Source: Curtobacterium pusillum
Lineage (GTDB): Bacteria; Actinomycetota; Actinomycetes; Actinomycetales; Microbacteriaceae
Direction of reading: 5' to 3'
Length of the DNA stretch: 64,000 nucleotides
NCBI GenBank assembly: GCA_002025645.1
Contig: CP018783.1
Location: 2,356,001-2,420,000 of the forward strand
The notes beneath the pieces were generated by a model, which searched no databases, was not told the DNA's origin, and saw nothing but the letters and a program-made list of their open reading frames with translations. Shown here in pieces: positions 1-8,111 of the stretch; position 1 is the stretch's first letter; every line of letters starts with the position of its first letter. The position numbers were made by a program, and so were the translations under genes.

Positions 1-715
1 TGCCGGGGTTCGCGAGTCGCGGATCGTCCGGGTCACCGCCGCGCGCGACGGTCTCGAGGAAGCGACGATCAGCGTCCACCCGTGCGAGCGCGTCCGTGCC
101 GGGGCGACCGTGACCGGGGATCACCACCTCTGCCGTGCGCGCGTGTTCCGCCAGGACGTCGAGGGCGTGCAGGTACGCGGGCAGGTCGTCCGGCCAGAAC
201 GGCAGCGGGAGTTCCTCGTCGCTGAGCATGTCGCCGGCGATGAGGACCCGCTGGTCCGGCAGCCAGACGGCGGTGTGCCCGGGGGCGTGCCCGTCGTGCA
301 CCACGACCTCGGGGTGGAACCCGGACGGGATCGCCGCGGCGGGCAGCGCCTCGACGCCTTGCACACGACCCATCAGCTCGGTCAACGATGCCGGGAAACC
401 GGCACCGAGGGACTCCACGAGGTCGCCACGCTCCGTCCTGGCGAGCTCCGCCGTCCGCGGCGACGCGTAGCGGGGGACGTCGCCGAGGCCCGGGTGCCAC
501 AGGAGGTGGTCGTGGTGCGCGTGGGTCGAGAAGCCGGCGATGACGCGGAGGCCGGCGCGCTCGAGCGAGCCCGCCATCGCGGCGAGTTCGTCGGGCATCC
601 ACGCGGGGTCGACGAGCAGTGCGTCACGACCGTCGTGCAGCAGCGTCGACGTGGTCGACATCTGCCGGCTCGTGGCGACGTGCACGCCGTCGGCCACGGG
701 CACGAACCCCGTCAC
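1..715 (-). CDS. MBL-fold metallo-hydrolase (3' end beyond window)
   Basis: Reading the minus strand from a GTG at 715 gives a metallo-beta-lactamase-fold hydrolase that is still open at base 1, so the C-terminus is missing. Visible family motifs are STHAHHDH (the HxHxDH metal-binding signature), HDGHAPGHT and later PGHG, in the order expected for this fold, so a di-metal hydrolase is likely. The substrate cannot be told. An in-frame GTG at 739 is an alternative start; neither has a clear ribosome binding site. The next gene on this strand (VOC protein) ends 62 bases upstream. Confidence 0.8.
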   Translation of the reverse strand, partial: MTGFVPVADGVHVATSRQMSTTSTLLHDGRDALLVDPAWMPDELAAMAGSLERAGLRVIAGFSTHAHHDHLLWHPGLGDVPRYASPRTAELARTERGDLVESLGAGFPASLTELMGRVQGVEALPAAAIPSGFHPEVVVHDGHAPGHTAVWLPDQRVLIAGDMLSDEELPLPFWPDDLPAYLHALDVLAEHARTAEVVIPGHGRPGTDALARVDADRRFLETVARGGDPDDPRLANPG

Positions 716-776
716 CGCTGCACTCTCACCGGACCCCACGCGCGTCAGCCTACGGCCCGCAGTGCGGGAGGCGGCG

Positions 777-1145
777 TCAGGCGCGGTCGTGGAGCGTCAC
801 GTGGTAGCCGTCCGGGTCGGCGAACGTGAACGTGCGCCCGAAGGGCCCGTCGATCGGCGCGGCGACGATGGTGTGCCCGTCGGCGACCAGGGCGTCGTGG
901 ATGGCCTGGACGTCGGTCGCGTGCAGCCAGATCGCCGCACCGATGCCTGGCTGGGACACCGCGTCGAGGTCGGTGCCGGGGACGATGTCCCGGAGGGCGA
1001 ACGCGATCGGGGTGGTCTCGAAGACGACCGCGTGGGGCGGCCCGGCCTGGGAGCGGACGAGCCCGAGGTACTGCTCGTAGAACGCCTGCGACGCGTCGAG
1101 GTCGCGGGTCTGCAGGGAGATGAAGTCGGGACCGGTGACGGGCAT
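777..1145 (-). CDS. VOC family (glyoxalase/bleomycin-resistance fold) protein
   Basis: A 122-residue single VOC domain. The N-terminal strand FISLQTRDLDASQAFYEQYLGL and the C-terminal FADPDGYHVTLHD are the typical beta-alpha-beta-beta-beta halves. Such proteins are small metal enzymes or ligand-binding resistance proteins, and the substrate is unknown here. The start at 1145 is chosen because a good AAGGAG lies just upstream; a longer frame exists but lacks this. It is divergent from a MarR regulator, and the 61-bp gap holds two identical-core palindromes, so it is probably the regulated target. A possible -10 (TAGATT on the minus strand, 1191-1186) sits between the two palindromes. Confidence 0.85.
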   Translation of the reverse strand: MPVTGPDFISLQTRDLDASQAFYEQYLGLVRSQAGPPHAVVFETTPIAFALRDIVPGTDLDAVSQPGIGAAIWLHATDVQAIHDALVADGHTIVAAPIDGPFGRTFTFADPDGYHVTLHDRA

Positions 1146-1163
1146 GGGTGCTCCTTCGTTGTG

Positions 1164-1207
1164 TGTCAGTCTTCTGACACAGGGCAATCTATGTCAGACT
1201 ACTGACA
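1164..1207. promoter_or_regulatory. Twin MarR-type operators
   Basis: Two 16-bp palindromes with the same arms, TGTCAG-N4-CTGACA, lie at 1164-1179 and 1192-1207, 28 bp centre to centre. The first overlaps the VOC promoter region and the second runs into the MarR start codon. This arrangement is typical of a MarR repressor controlling itself and a divergent neighbour. Confidence 0.8.
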
Positions 1208-1653
1208 TGAGTCAAGACGACGACCGCATCGACCTCGACTCGTCGCTCGGCTACCTGCTGAAGGAGGCCTCGAGCGCCCTGCGCGCCGCGATGGAGGCGG
1301 TACTGCGGCCACTCGGGCTGACGGTGACGCAGTACTCGTGCCTCGAGCTGCTCGCACAACGACCCGGGCTGTCGAACTCGGACCTCGCACGGGGCGCCTT
1401 CGTGACCCGGCAGTCGATGAACGTCCTGCTGCAGGCGTTCGAACGGGACGGGCTCGTGACCCGACCGGCCGCGGCGCCGGTGGGGAAGGCGTTGCCGACG
1501 CGCCTGACGGCGGTGGGGCAGCGGACGCTCGAGCAGGCCTCGGCGGCGGTGCGCGGCGTCGAGGTGCGGATGCTCGGCGGGATGAGCGCGCAGGAGCAGG
1601 CGGCGGCGCTCAGCGCCCTGCGGAGCATGGTGCGGGCGCTCCGCGACGACTGA
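1207..1653 (+). CDS. MarR family transcriptional regulator
   Basis: A 148-residue MarR protein. A winged helix-turn-helix spans about residues 35-100 (LTVTQYSCLELLAQRPGLSNSDLARG then VTRQSMNVLLQAFERDGLVTR), flanked by dimerisation helices at both ends. The start at 1207 is preferred over an upstream in-frame start because it gives normal family length. The second operator overlaps this ATG, which suggests autorepression and perhaps a leaderless or very short-leader transcript. It is divergent from the VOC gene and convergent with the GntR gene, only 6 bp from its end. Confidence 0.88.
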   Translation: MSQDDDRIDLDSSLGYLLKEASSALRAAMEAVLRPLGLTVTQYSCLELLAQRPGLSNSDLARGAFVTRQSMNVLLQAFERDGLVTRPAAAPVGKALPTRLTAVGQRTLEQASAAVRGVEVRMLGGMSAQEQAAALSALRSMVRALRDD

Positions 1654-1659
1654 TCGGGC

Positions 1660-2430
1660 TCAGGGGGCGCCGTGGGCCACGGTGATCCGGGCCTCGTGCG
1701 GGTTGACGAGGGTCTTCGACACGTAGAGCGGCCGACCCGCGAAGCGCAGACTGCGTGACAGGACGAGCACGGGTTCCTCGGCACCGACGCCCAGACGGTG
1801 CCCGCGGGTCTCACCGGGTGTTCCGATGGACACCTCGGTGGTGCCCGGCCCGGGGACGATGCCCGCGTCGAACATCGCCGCGAGCATCGTCTGGTCGGGA
1901 CGGCTCATCCGGATCAACTCGCGGATCGGCGCGAACTCGCCGACCAGTGCCTCGTCGGGCGGCAGGTGCTCCTGGACGAGCCCGACGACGGTGTCCCCGC
2001 GCCGGACCACGCTCTCGACGAACCACGAGGCCGAGGACTCCGCGATCCCGAGCGACTCCGACGCGAACAACCCGGTGCGGTCCTGGACGACCATCTCGGT
2101 GCGTTCGACGCTGCCGCCCTCTGGGACGAGCAGTCGCTCCGGCGCTTCGACCCGCTCCAGGCCGGACACCGGCAGCCGTTCCGCGACGAAGCGGCCGATG
2201 CCCCGGCGGGAGCGGATGAAGCCGTCTTCCTCCAGGAAGATCAGCGCCTCGCGGACGACCGTCCGGGACACCCCGAGCAGTTCGACCAACTCGGCCTCGG
2301 ACGGCAGCAGGATGCCCGGCCGGACCGCGCCGCTGCGGATCGCGTCGCTGATGCGCATGTAGGCCGCCACGCGGAGCGGGACCCCGGCGTGTGCAGGGAG
2401 CGGGCCCCGGAGAGCATCGGCGATCGTCAT
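1660..2430 (-). CDS. GntR family regulator with UTRA domain
   Basis: A 256-residue HutC-subfamily GntR protein. The N-terminal winged helix spans about residues 15-80 (IRSGAVRPGILLPSEAELVELLGVSRTVVREAL). A UTRA ligand-sensing domain fills about residues 100-245. It lies 12 bp downstream of the ribokinase gene and is probably the last gene of the MFS-nucleoside hydrolase-ribokinase operon. A 15-bp palindrome in the promoter of that operon is the likely binding site, so it would repress its own operon until a sugar or nucleoside-derived ligand is present. No clear ribosome binding site precedes the ATG, consistent with translational coupling. Confidence 0.88.
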   Translation of the reverse strand: MTIADALRGPLPAHAGVPLRVAAYMRISDAIRSGAVRPGILLPSEAELVELLGVSRTVVREALIFLEEDGFIRSRRGIGRFVAERLPVSGLERVEAPERLLVPEGGSVERTEMVVQDRTGLFASESLGIAESSASWFVESVVRRGDTVVGLVQEHLPPDEALVGEFAPIRELIRMSRPDQTMLAAMFDAGIVPGPGTTEVSIGTPGETRGHRLGVGAEEPVLVLSRSLRFAGRPLYVSKTLVNPHEARITVAHGAP

Positions 2431-2442
2431 GTGCCCAGCCTG

Positions 2443-3315
2443 TCAGACGCTCGTGCCCACGACGGCGTCGGGCTCGGCGTACTCGGCGAAGGCGAGCAGC
2501 GCGGGCTGGGACGCCTCGTCCGCCACGGCCGCGGCACCGACGCGCGCTGCGGCGCGGAGGGCCTGCTCGGCAGAGAGCCCGGCGGCGAGGGCGATCGTGA
2601 CCGCCGCGGTGAAGGCATCGCCGGCACCGACCGTGTTCCGGACCCACGCAGGCACGGCCGGCACCTCGGCGACGACCCGTCCCCGCTCGAGGACGGACGC
2701 ACCCGACGAGCCGGCGGTCACCACGACGCGGCGGCACCGTGCGAGTTCCGGCAGCGCGGCCCACTCGAGTTCGTTGACGACCACCAGGTCGGCGCGCTCG
2801 AGCGTCTCCGGGCGCAGGTGCCGGGCGGGCGCGGCGTTGACGGCGACGAACGCCGACGACCGTGCGACGGCCGCGTCGACGAGCGCCGGGTCGACCTCGA
2901 GCTGGCAGAGCAGCACGTCGGTGTCCGGCAGCACCGCCGGCAGGGCGACGAGGGCATTCGCCCCGGGGAACACCGCGATCGCGTTCTCACCAGCGGCGTC
3001 CACCGTGATGGCGGCGGTGCCGGTCTGGGCGTCCGGGTTCGTCGCGACGAGCTCGGTCCGCACACCCGCTCGCCGGAGCTCGTCGACGGCGAAGGCGCCG
3101 TCCTGGTCGTCGCCCACCGCACCGACCACCGTGACGGCGGCACCGAGTCGCGCGGCGGCGACGGCCTGGTTCGCGCCCTTGCCCCCGAGGAACCGGTGCT
3201 GCTCGTTGGCGAGGACCGTCTCGCCCGGTGCCGGGAGCTCCGGGACCCGCAGGACCGCGTCGACGTTGATGCTGCCGAGGACCGCCAGGGACGGGAGCGC
3301 CGTGCCACCGGTCAC
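2443..3315 (-). CDS. rbsK: Ribokinase-like PfkB family kinase
   Basis: A 290-residue PfkB-fold sugar kinase. The N-terminal GSINVDAVLRVPELPAPGE and GGKGANQA are the ribokinase substrate signatures. The C-terminal NTVGAGDAF supplies the anion hole and catalytic base (GAGD at residues 230-233). Ribokinase phosphorylates ribose to ribose 5-phosphate, which fits the nucleoside hydrolase directly upstream: ribose released by that enzyme would be captured here. The ATG overlaps the end of the hydrolase gene by 4 bp (ATGA). Another pentose or deoxyribose is possible as substrate. Confidence 0.85.
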   Translation of the reverse strand: MTGGTALPSLAVLGSINVDAVLRVPELPAPGETVLANEQHRFLGGKGANQAVAAARLGAAVTVVGAVGDDQDGAFAVDELRRAGVRTELVATNPDAQTGTAAITVDAAGENAIAVFPGANALVALPAVLPDTDVLLCQLEVDPALVDAAVARSSAFVAVNAAPARHLRPETLERADLVVVNELEWAALPELARCRRVVVTAGSSGASVLERGRVVAEVPAVPAWVRNTVGAGDAFTAAVTIALAAGLSAEQALRAAARVGAAAVADEASQPALLAFAEYAEPDAVVGTSV

Positions 3316-4259
3316 GCGTGCACCGCGTCGAGCTGGAGGATCCGGTTCCGGATGACGTCCGCGGCGGCCTCGTCGGCGCCGACGACCACCTGCACGACCG
3401 GCCCCTGCGCCGCCGGGACCGTCCGGCCGTGCTCGGCGCCGTCGACCATGACGTCGAGCGGCGTCTCGCGGACGGTTGGCTCGACCTCACCGGCGGCGAT
3501 CGCGGCCGCGAGCGGGTCGTGCAGGGGCGCGCGGCGGACGTGGTCGACGGTCTCGTAGAAGTCGATGTAGCGGTGCAGCATCGTGCCGAGCGCCACGCGG
3601 AGCGGGTCACCGGCCGCGATGAACCGGTCGCCGTCGGCGTCGTCGAACCGGTGCTGGCGCGTGACGTCGAGCGGGACGAGCACGAGGTCGAACCCTGCCG
3701 TGAGGACCCGGCGTGCCGCCTCGGCGTCGTTGTGGACGTTCGCCTCGGCGACCGGCGACACGTTGCCGGGCGCCCAGACGGCGCCGCCCATGATCGTCAG
3801 CGTGCCGATCAGCTCCGGCAGACGGGGCTCGAGCTCGAGTGCGACGGCGAGGTTCGTCAGCGGCCCGATGGCCAGGACGTCGAGCTTCCGGTCGCTGCCG
3901 GCGGCTGCGTACGACCGCGCCGATTGCACCAGGAGCTCGGCCGCGGGGTCCTCGGCTGCGGCCACGCCGGCAGGCAGGTCGACCCCGCCGACCCCGTTCA
4001 CGCCGTGCACGTGCGGAGCGCCACCGCCGTAGACACCTCCGAGCGGGTCGTGCGCACCGACCGCCACCGGCACCGACCGCCCGCACATGCCGAGCAGCGC
4101 CGTCGTGTTCACCGCCGCCGTCGTCGAGTCGATGTTGCCCGACACGGTGCCGATGCCGACGAGGTCCACGTGCGGGACGTCGAGCAGGTACGCCAGGGCG
4201 AGGGCGTCGTCGACACCGGTGTCGCAGTCGAGGAAGAGCGGGATCGTGGGGGTGGTCAT
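3312..4259 (-). CDS. Ribonucleoside hydrolase (IunH family)
   Basis: A 315-residue nucleoside N-ribohydrolase, cleaving nucleosides to base plus ribose. The N-terminal FLDCDTGVDDALAL is the calcium-binding DxDxxxDD signature. NVHNDAEAARRVL matches the family N-x-x-x-DPEAA motif, and APLHDPLAAA carries the conserved His-Asp. It sits between an MFS transporter and ribokinase with 4-bp overlaps on both sides (4256-4259 and 3312-3315), so uptake, cleavage and ribose phosphorylation are co-translated. Base specificity cannot be read from the sequence. Confidence 0.92.
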   Translation of the reverse strand: MTTPTIPLFLDCDTGVDDALALAYLLDVPHVDLVGIGTVSGNIDSTTAAVNTTALLGMCGRSVPVAVGAHDPLGGVYGGGAPHVHGVNGVGGVDLPAGVAAAEDPAAELLVQSARSYAAAGSDRKLDVLAIGPLTNLAVALELEPRLPELIGTLTIMGGAVWAPGNVSPVAEANVHNDAEAARRVLTAGFDLVLVPLDVTRQHRFDDADGDRFIAAGDPLRVALGTMLHRYIDFYETVDHVRRAPLHDPLAAAIAAGEVEPTVRETPLDVMVDGAEHGRTVPAAQGPVVQVVVGADEAAADVIRNRILQLDAVHA

Positions 4260-5689
4260 GCGGTTGCGGCTCCTTCTGAGCGGGCTCCGGCGGGCAGAGC
4301 GTTCGGGGTGGGACGGAGGACGAGCGCTGCGACGAACGCCGCGGCGGTGAGCGCGACGGAGATCCAGAGCGCCAGGTGGTACCCCTCGGGCGTGCCCGCG
4401 CTGACGGCCGGCCCGACCAGGGCGACCCCGGTGCCGGCTCCCAGACCGAAGCATGCCCCGTGGATGCCCGGCAGGGAACCCGGCGCGTCGGCGGGGGCGT
4501 TCAGCACCGACAGCCCGTTCGCGGTGGCCTGGTACAGCCCGAGGTAGAACACGCCCATCACGATGAGCAGGCCGAAGACGACCCACTTGTCGGTGGCGGA
4601 GAACGCGAGTGCGACGGAGATGAGGAGGATCCCGCCGGTGGCCACCCGGAGGGAGCGGACCCACCCGATGCGCTGCGCGATCCACCCGGCCGCCGGGGCG
4701 GTCAGGAGCCCCGCGATCGCGGTCGGGGTGAGGAAGAGCAGCCCGGACATCGCCGCGTTCAGCCCGAACCCGTTCGGCCCGTCCTGGCTGAGGACCACGA
4801 TGGTGAAGTTCGTCGACGCGAAGACCCCGGACAGCGTCAGGAACGTGCAGAGCAGCACCGGCCACGCGGTCCGGGCGCGGAGTGCCGGCACGGCGATGAG
4901 CGGCTGCGCCACCCGGCGTTCGACGAGGACGAAGGCCACGGCGGCGAGCACGGCGACGGTGAGCCACAGCACGGTGCGCGCGTCGGCGATGCCCCGGGAC
5001 GGCACCTCGCTGACGAACTGCGAGAACCCGACGAGGAACGCTCCGAGGATCGTCGCGCCGAGCCAGTCCATCCGGCGGGCGGCGGTGCGTCGGACCCGCG
5101 GCACGAAGGCGATCACCGAGAGCGTGCCGAGCACCGCGACGACGAGGATGACGACGAAGACCGCGCGCCAGCCGAACGCGTCCGTGATCGCCCCGCCGAT
5201 GTACCCGTCGAGACCACCGAGGCCGCCGTTCACCGCGGTCACGACGCCGACCGAGATGCCGAACTGCTTCGCCGTGAGCTCCTCGGACAGCACCAGGAAC
5301 GCGATCGTCAGTGCCGCCGACGATGTTCCCTGCAGCACACGACCGGTGAGCAGGAGCGGGAGCGACGGTGCCGTGACGGTCAGCAGGGTCCCGACGAGCA
5401 AGGCGGCCATCGTCACCAGGAGCGCCCGCCGCCGACCGATCGTGTCCGACCAGCGGGAGACCACCATGCCCAGGACCGAACCGGAGAGGAAGAAGAGGGA
5501 CTGCACCTGGGACACGACGCCGGCAGAGGCGTGCAGGTCGATCGCCATCGCGGGGACGGCCGGGGTGAGCAGGCTCGCGTTCAGCTGGAACGCGAGCACC
5601 GCCACGATGAGGGACGCGACGAGCAGGGGGACGCGTGCGCCGGACAGGCGCTCGCGTTCCGTCTCGGGGCGAGCGGGGGCGACGGTCAT
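4256..5689 (-). CDS. MFS transporter, probably nucleoside/sugar uptake
   Basis: A 477-residue major facilitator superfamily protein with about 12-14 hydrophobic segments. It contains the MFS loop motif (VVSRWSDTIGRRRALLVTM) after the second helix. The start at 5689 is chosen because AAGGAGT precedes it at correct spacing; the longer open frame runs through the promoter. It is the first gene of the nucleoside hydrolase-ribokinase-GntR operon, so import of the nucleoside or ribose ligand is the simplest role. Membrane topology resembles the drug:H+ antiporter class, so export cannot be excluded from sequence alone. Confidence 0.85.
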   Translation of the reverse strand: MTVAPARPETERERLSGARVPLLVASLIVAVLAFQLNASLLTPAVPAMAIDLHASAGVVSQVQSLFFLSGSVLGMVVSRWSDTIGRRRALLVTMAALLVGTLLTVTAPSLPLLLTGRVLQGTSSAALTIAFLVLSEELTAKQFGISVGVVTAVNGGLGGLDGYIGGAITDAFGWRAVFVVILVVAVLGTLSVIAFVPRVRRTAARRMDWLGATILGAFLVGFSQFVSEVPSRGIADARTVLWLTVAVLAAVAFVLVERRVAQPLIAVPALRARTAWPVLLCTFLTLSGVFASTNFTIVVLSQDGPNGFGLNAAMSGLLFLTPTAIAGLLTAPAAGWIAQRIGWVRSLRVATGGILLISVALAFSATDKWVVFGLLIVMGVFYLGLYQATANGLSVLNAPADAPGSLPGIHGACFGLGAGTGVALVGPAVSAGTPEGYHLALWISVALTAAAFVAALVLRPTPNALPAGARSEGAATA

Positions 5690-5719
5690 GGGGACTCCTT
5701 TGTCCGGGTTGTCGTACGT

Positions 5720-5744
5720 ACCTGTAATACAGGTCCGTACTCTA
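5720..5744 (-). promoter_or_regulatory. GntR-type operator and -10 of the nucleoside operon
   Basis: ACCTGTAATACAGGT (5720-5734) is a perfect 15-bp palindrome 31 bp upstream of the MFS start codon. On the minus strand a TAGAGT -10-like hexamer (5744-5739) places the expected transcription start inside the palindrome, so binding there would block transcription. The GntR-UTRA protein encoded at the end of this operon is the obvious candidate binder. Confidence 0.65.
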
Positions 5745-5790
5745 TGTCCCGGTCCCCACGCTGGCAAGCGCTGCCCTCGAAGCGCGTGGG

Positions 5791-5838
5791 GACGGACGGG
5801 AGGCACGGTGCCAGCCCGCACCGTGCCTCCCGTCCGTC
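5791..5838 (-). terminator. Hairpin terminator of the ABC-glycosidase operon
   Basis: A perfect 20-bp stem (5791-5810 pairing with 5819-5838) with an 8-base loop, 22 bp past the stop codon of the glycosidase gene. No T-run follows, as is common in high-GC actinobacteria. It also lies upstream of the nucleoside operon promoter and would insulate the two operons. Confidence 0.8.
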
Positions 5839-5859
5839 AGGTCCGGACGTCCACCGCGT

Positions 5860-7197
5860 CTACCGCGTGAGCCGACTGCCTCGCTCGTGGCCTGCGGCCA
5901 CGCCCCGGGCCATGGCCGCGTACACCGCGGCCGCGCCAGTCGGCACGCGCCGGAGCGCGCCGTCGGCGTCCTCCTCGAGCCGGACGAGCCCCATCCGCCG
6001 CAGGTACGGATCCTTCGCCCCCGAGGTCGATCGGGCAGCGACGACCTCGGCCGAGAGTTCGAACTCCTCGACGTTCCGACCACCCGAGGCGTACGACCAG
6101 TCGACGAAGTCGAACACTGGCCACCACGTCCACCCGCGCACGTCGATGCCGTCTGCGACCACCGACCGCACCGCCTCGACCGAGTCCCGGGCCCAGCTGC
6201 CGCGGCGCTCGTCGTCGCCCTCGGTGCTCGTCTCCGTGACGAGCATCGGCAGCCCGTAGCGATCGGAGAAGGAACGCAGCGACTCCTCGAGGCCGGACAC
6301 CCACCGGTCGTGGGTGTGCTGGACGGTCCCGGCGGCGGTCGCGGCGAGCGTGCGCGGGGTCAGATCGGGGTAGTAGTTGACACCGAGCAGGTCGATCGCG
6401 ACCGCACCCTCGGCGAGCGCGGCGAGCACTTCCGGTGCAGCGCCGTTCCGTACGAGCCAGTCGTACGAGCGGTGCTCCGGGGTGACGCGGCCGAGGACGA
6501 GGTCGGTCGGGACGGTCCCGAGCTCGTTGAGGAGCGCGGCCTCGGCGACGAGATCGGGGTCAGAGGAGTTCCCGGCCGAGAACAGCGACGACGCCTCGAC
6601 GTGCACGATCCGGACGTCCGGGTTCTCGGCGCGCATGGCGGTGACCGACCGCTGGATGCCGTCGGCGATCCCGAGAACGACCCGGGTCCACCCCTCCCAG
6701 CCGTGCAGCGCCGGCGGCCACACGCCGCGGAGTCCGGCGAACGACGCAGTCGTGATCGGCTCGTTGAGCGGGGTGACGTGGTCGACCACGCCGGCGTAGC
6801 GCGCTGCGAACGCCGCCGCGAACGCCGCGACCGCGTCCGGGTAGCCCGGGTCGGCGAACGCGTCGTCGAGCCACGTCGGGGTGCCGTAGTGGACGAGGTC
6901 CGCGATCACGGTGAGACCGAGCGCGGCCGCGTACGACAGCCGCTCGTCGAGGACCGACCAGTCGAAGGTCCCCGGGGACACGTGCACCCGGGGCCAGTCG
7001 ACGCCGTACCGGAGTGCGGTCGCCCCCAGGTCGCGGACTTGGTCGAGGTCGGCGCGCCAGGTGTCGTCGTGTCCGGTCAGGCGGTGCTCGTCGAGGGGGG
7101 CCATCGCGAACCGTGCGGGCGGGTACACGCAGGTGTCCTCGATCCCGGCGATCCACGTGAACGTGCCGGGTGCGAAGGCCCGGTGCGGCCCGCTCAC
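5860..7197 (-). CDS. Glycoside hydrolase family 1-like beta-glycosidase
   Basis: A 445-residue TIM-barrel glycosidase. VTPLNEP carries the likely acid/base Glu146 and MLVTETSTEG the likely nucleophile Glu322; LLGVNYYP is a typical GH1 substrate-binding strand. The protein has no signal peptide, so it would act on imported glycosides in the cytoplasm. The GTG start at 7197 overlaps the stop of the permease gene by 4 bp, which is why it is preferred to a longer frame. It ends the LacI-ABC operon, consistent with cleavage of a beta-linked oligosaccharide or aryl glycoside brought in by the transporter. It is somewhat shorter and more divergent than classical GH1 enzymes. Confidence 0.82.
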   Translation of the reverse strand: MSGPHRAFAPGTFTWIAGIEDTCVYPPARFAMAPLDEHRLTGHDDTWRADLDQVRDLGATALRYGVDWPRVHVSPGTFDWSVLDERLSYAAALGLTVIADLVHYGTPTWLDDAFADPGYPDAVAAFAAAFAARYAGVVDHVTPLNEPITTASFAGLRGVWPPALHGWEGWTRVVLGIADGIQRSVTAMRAENPDVRIVHVEASSLFSAGNSSDPDLVAEAALLNELGTVPTDLVLGRVTPEHRSYDWLVRNGAAPEVLAALAEGAVAIDLLGVNYYPDLTPRTLAATAAGTVQHTHDRWVSGLEESLRSFSDRYGLPMLVTETSTEGDDERRGSWARDSVEAVRSVVADGIDVRGWTWWPVFDFVDWSYASGGRNVEEFELSAEVVAARSTSGAKDPYLRRMGLVRLEEDADGALRRVPTGAAAVYAAMARGVAAGHERGSRLTR

Positions 7198-8111
7198 TTC
7201 AGCCCCGTCGTGGCGACGCCCGCGACGAAGAACTTCTGGGCGAAGAAGAACCCGAGTGCGATCGGGAGCAGGGAGATCACGGCGCCGGCGAGCAGGACCG
7301 CGTGGTCGGTGACGTGCGCGCCGCCGAAGAGCGTCAGCCCGGCGGGCAGCGTGAGCATGTCGTTCGAGGTCGTCACGACGAGCGGCCAGAGCAGGTCGTT
7401 CCAGAGCGCCATGCCGTTCAGCACCGCGACCGTCGCGATCGCCGGCTTCGCGAGCGGCAGGATCACCTGCCAGTAGATCCGCCAGTGCCCGGCACCGTCG
7501 ATGCGTGCGGCCTCGTCGAGCTCGGTGGGGATGTCGACGAAGAACTGCCGGAACAGGAAGATCCCGAACGCGCTCGTCGCCCTGGGGATGATGAGCCCCT
7601 GGTAGGTGTTGAGCCAGCCGAGGTGGAACAGCTCGACGAACACCGGGATGAGCGTCACCTGGAACGGCACCATCAGCGTGGCGATGACGAGCACGAACGC
7701 GACGTTCCGTCCGACGAACCGCATCCGGGCGAGGGCGTACGCGCACATCGAGTCGAACAGCAGCGTCAGGACGGTCGTCACGACGGTGAACACGAGGGAG
7801 TTGAGCAGCAGTCGGAGGAACGGCAGCTGCGACCAGACGCCCTCGTAGCCGTGCAGCGTGACGCTCGTCGGCAGGAGCGAGGCTGGATGGCCGAACAGGT
7901 CGGCCTCGGACCGGAACGACCCGCTGACCATCCAGACGAACGGCACGAGGGCGAACACGAGTCCGACCCCGAGGTACACCCACTTCAGGACGGAGCCGGT
8001 GCGTGCGGCTCCGTTCCGGCGACCGGGTCGCCTCGGGTGCACGGCCTCCGGACTGGAGGCACGGGTCGGCTCCGCCACGGGCGGTCGCCGGACGATCGCC
8101 TCAGTCGACAT
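7194..8111 (-). CDS. Carbohydrate ABC transporter permease (MalG type)
   Basis: A 305-residue inner permease with six predicted membrane helices. The cytoplasmic EAA loop is visible (ELDEAARIDGAGHWRIYWQVILPLAKPA), which docks on the ATPase subunit. It is the second permease of a CUT1-type sugar importer, following the MalF-type permease with an 11-bp overlap and overlapping the glycosidase start by 4 bp. No ATPase gene is in the operon, so a shared MsiK-like ATPase encoded elsewhere is expected, as is usual in actinobacteria. Confidence 0.92.
   Translation of the reverse strand: MSTEAIVRRPPVAEPTRASSPEAVHPRRPGRRNGAARTGSVLKWVYLGVGLVFALVPFVWMVSGSFRSEADLFGHPASLLPTSVTLHGYEGVWSQLPFLRLLLNSLVFTVVTTVLTLLFDSMCAYALARMRFVGRNVAFVLVIATLMVPFQVTLIPVFVELFHLGWLNTYQGLIIPRATSAFGIFLFRQFFVDIPTELDEAARIDGAGHWRIYWQVILPLAKPAIATVAVLNGMALWNDLLWPLVVTTSNDMLTLPAGLTLFGGAHVTDHAVLLAGAVISLLPIALGFFFAQKFFVAGVATTGLK

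Noticed and set aside
1798-3558. Long open frame of 586 codons on the plus strand
   Set aside because: It is antisense to the GntR, ribokinase and hydrolase genes and rich in Arg, Gly and Asp with no family pattern; a high-GC shadow frame.
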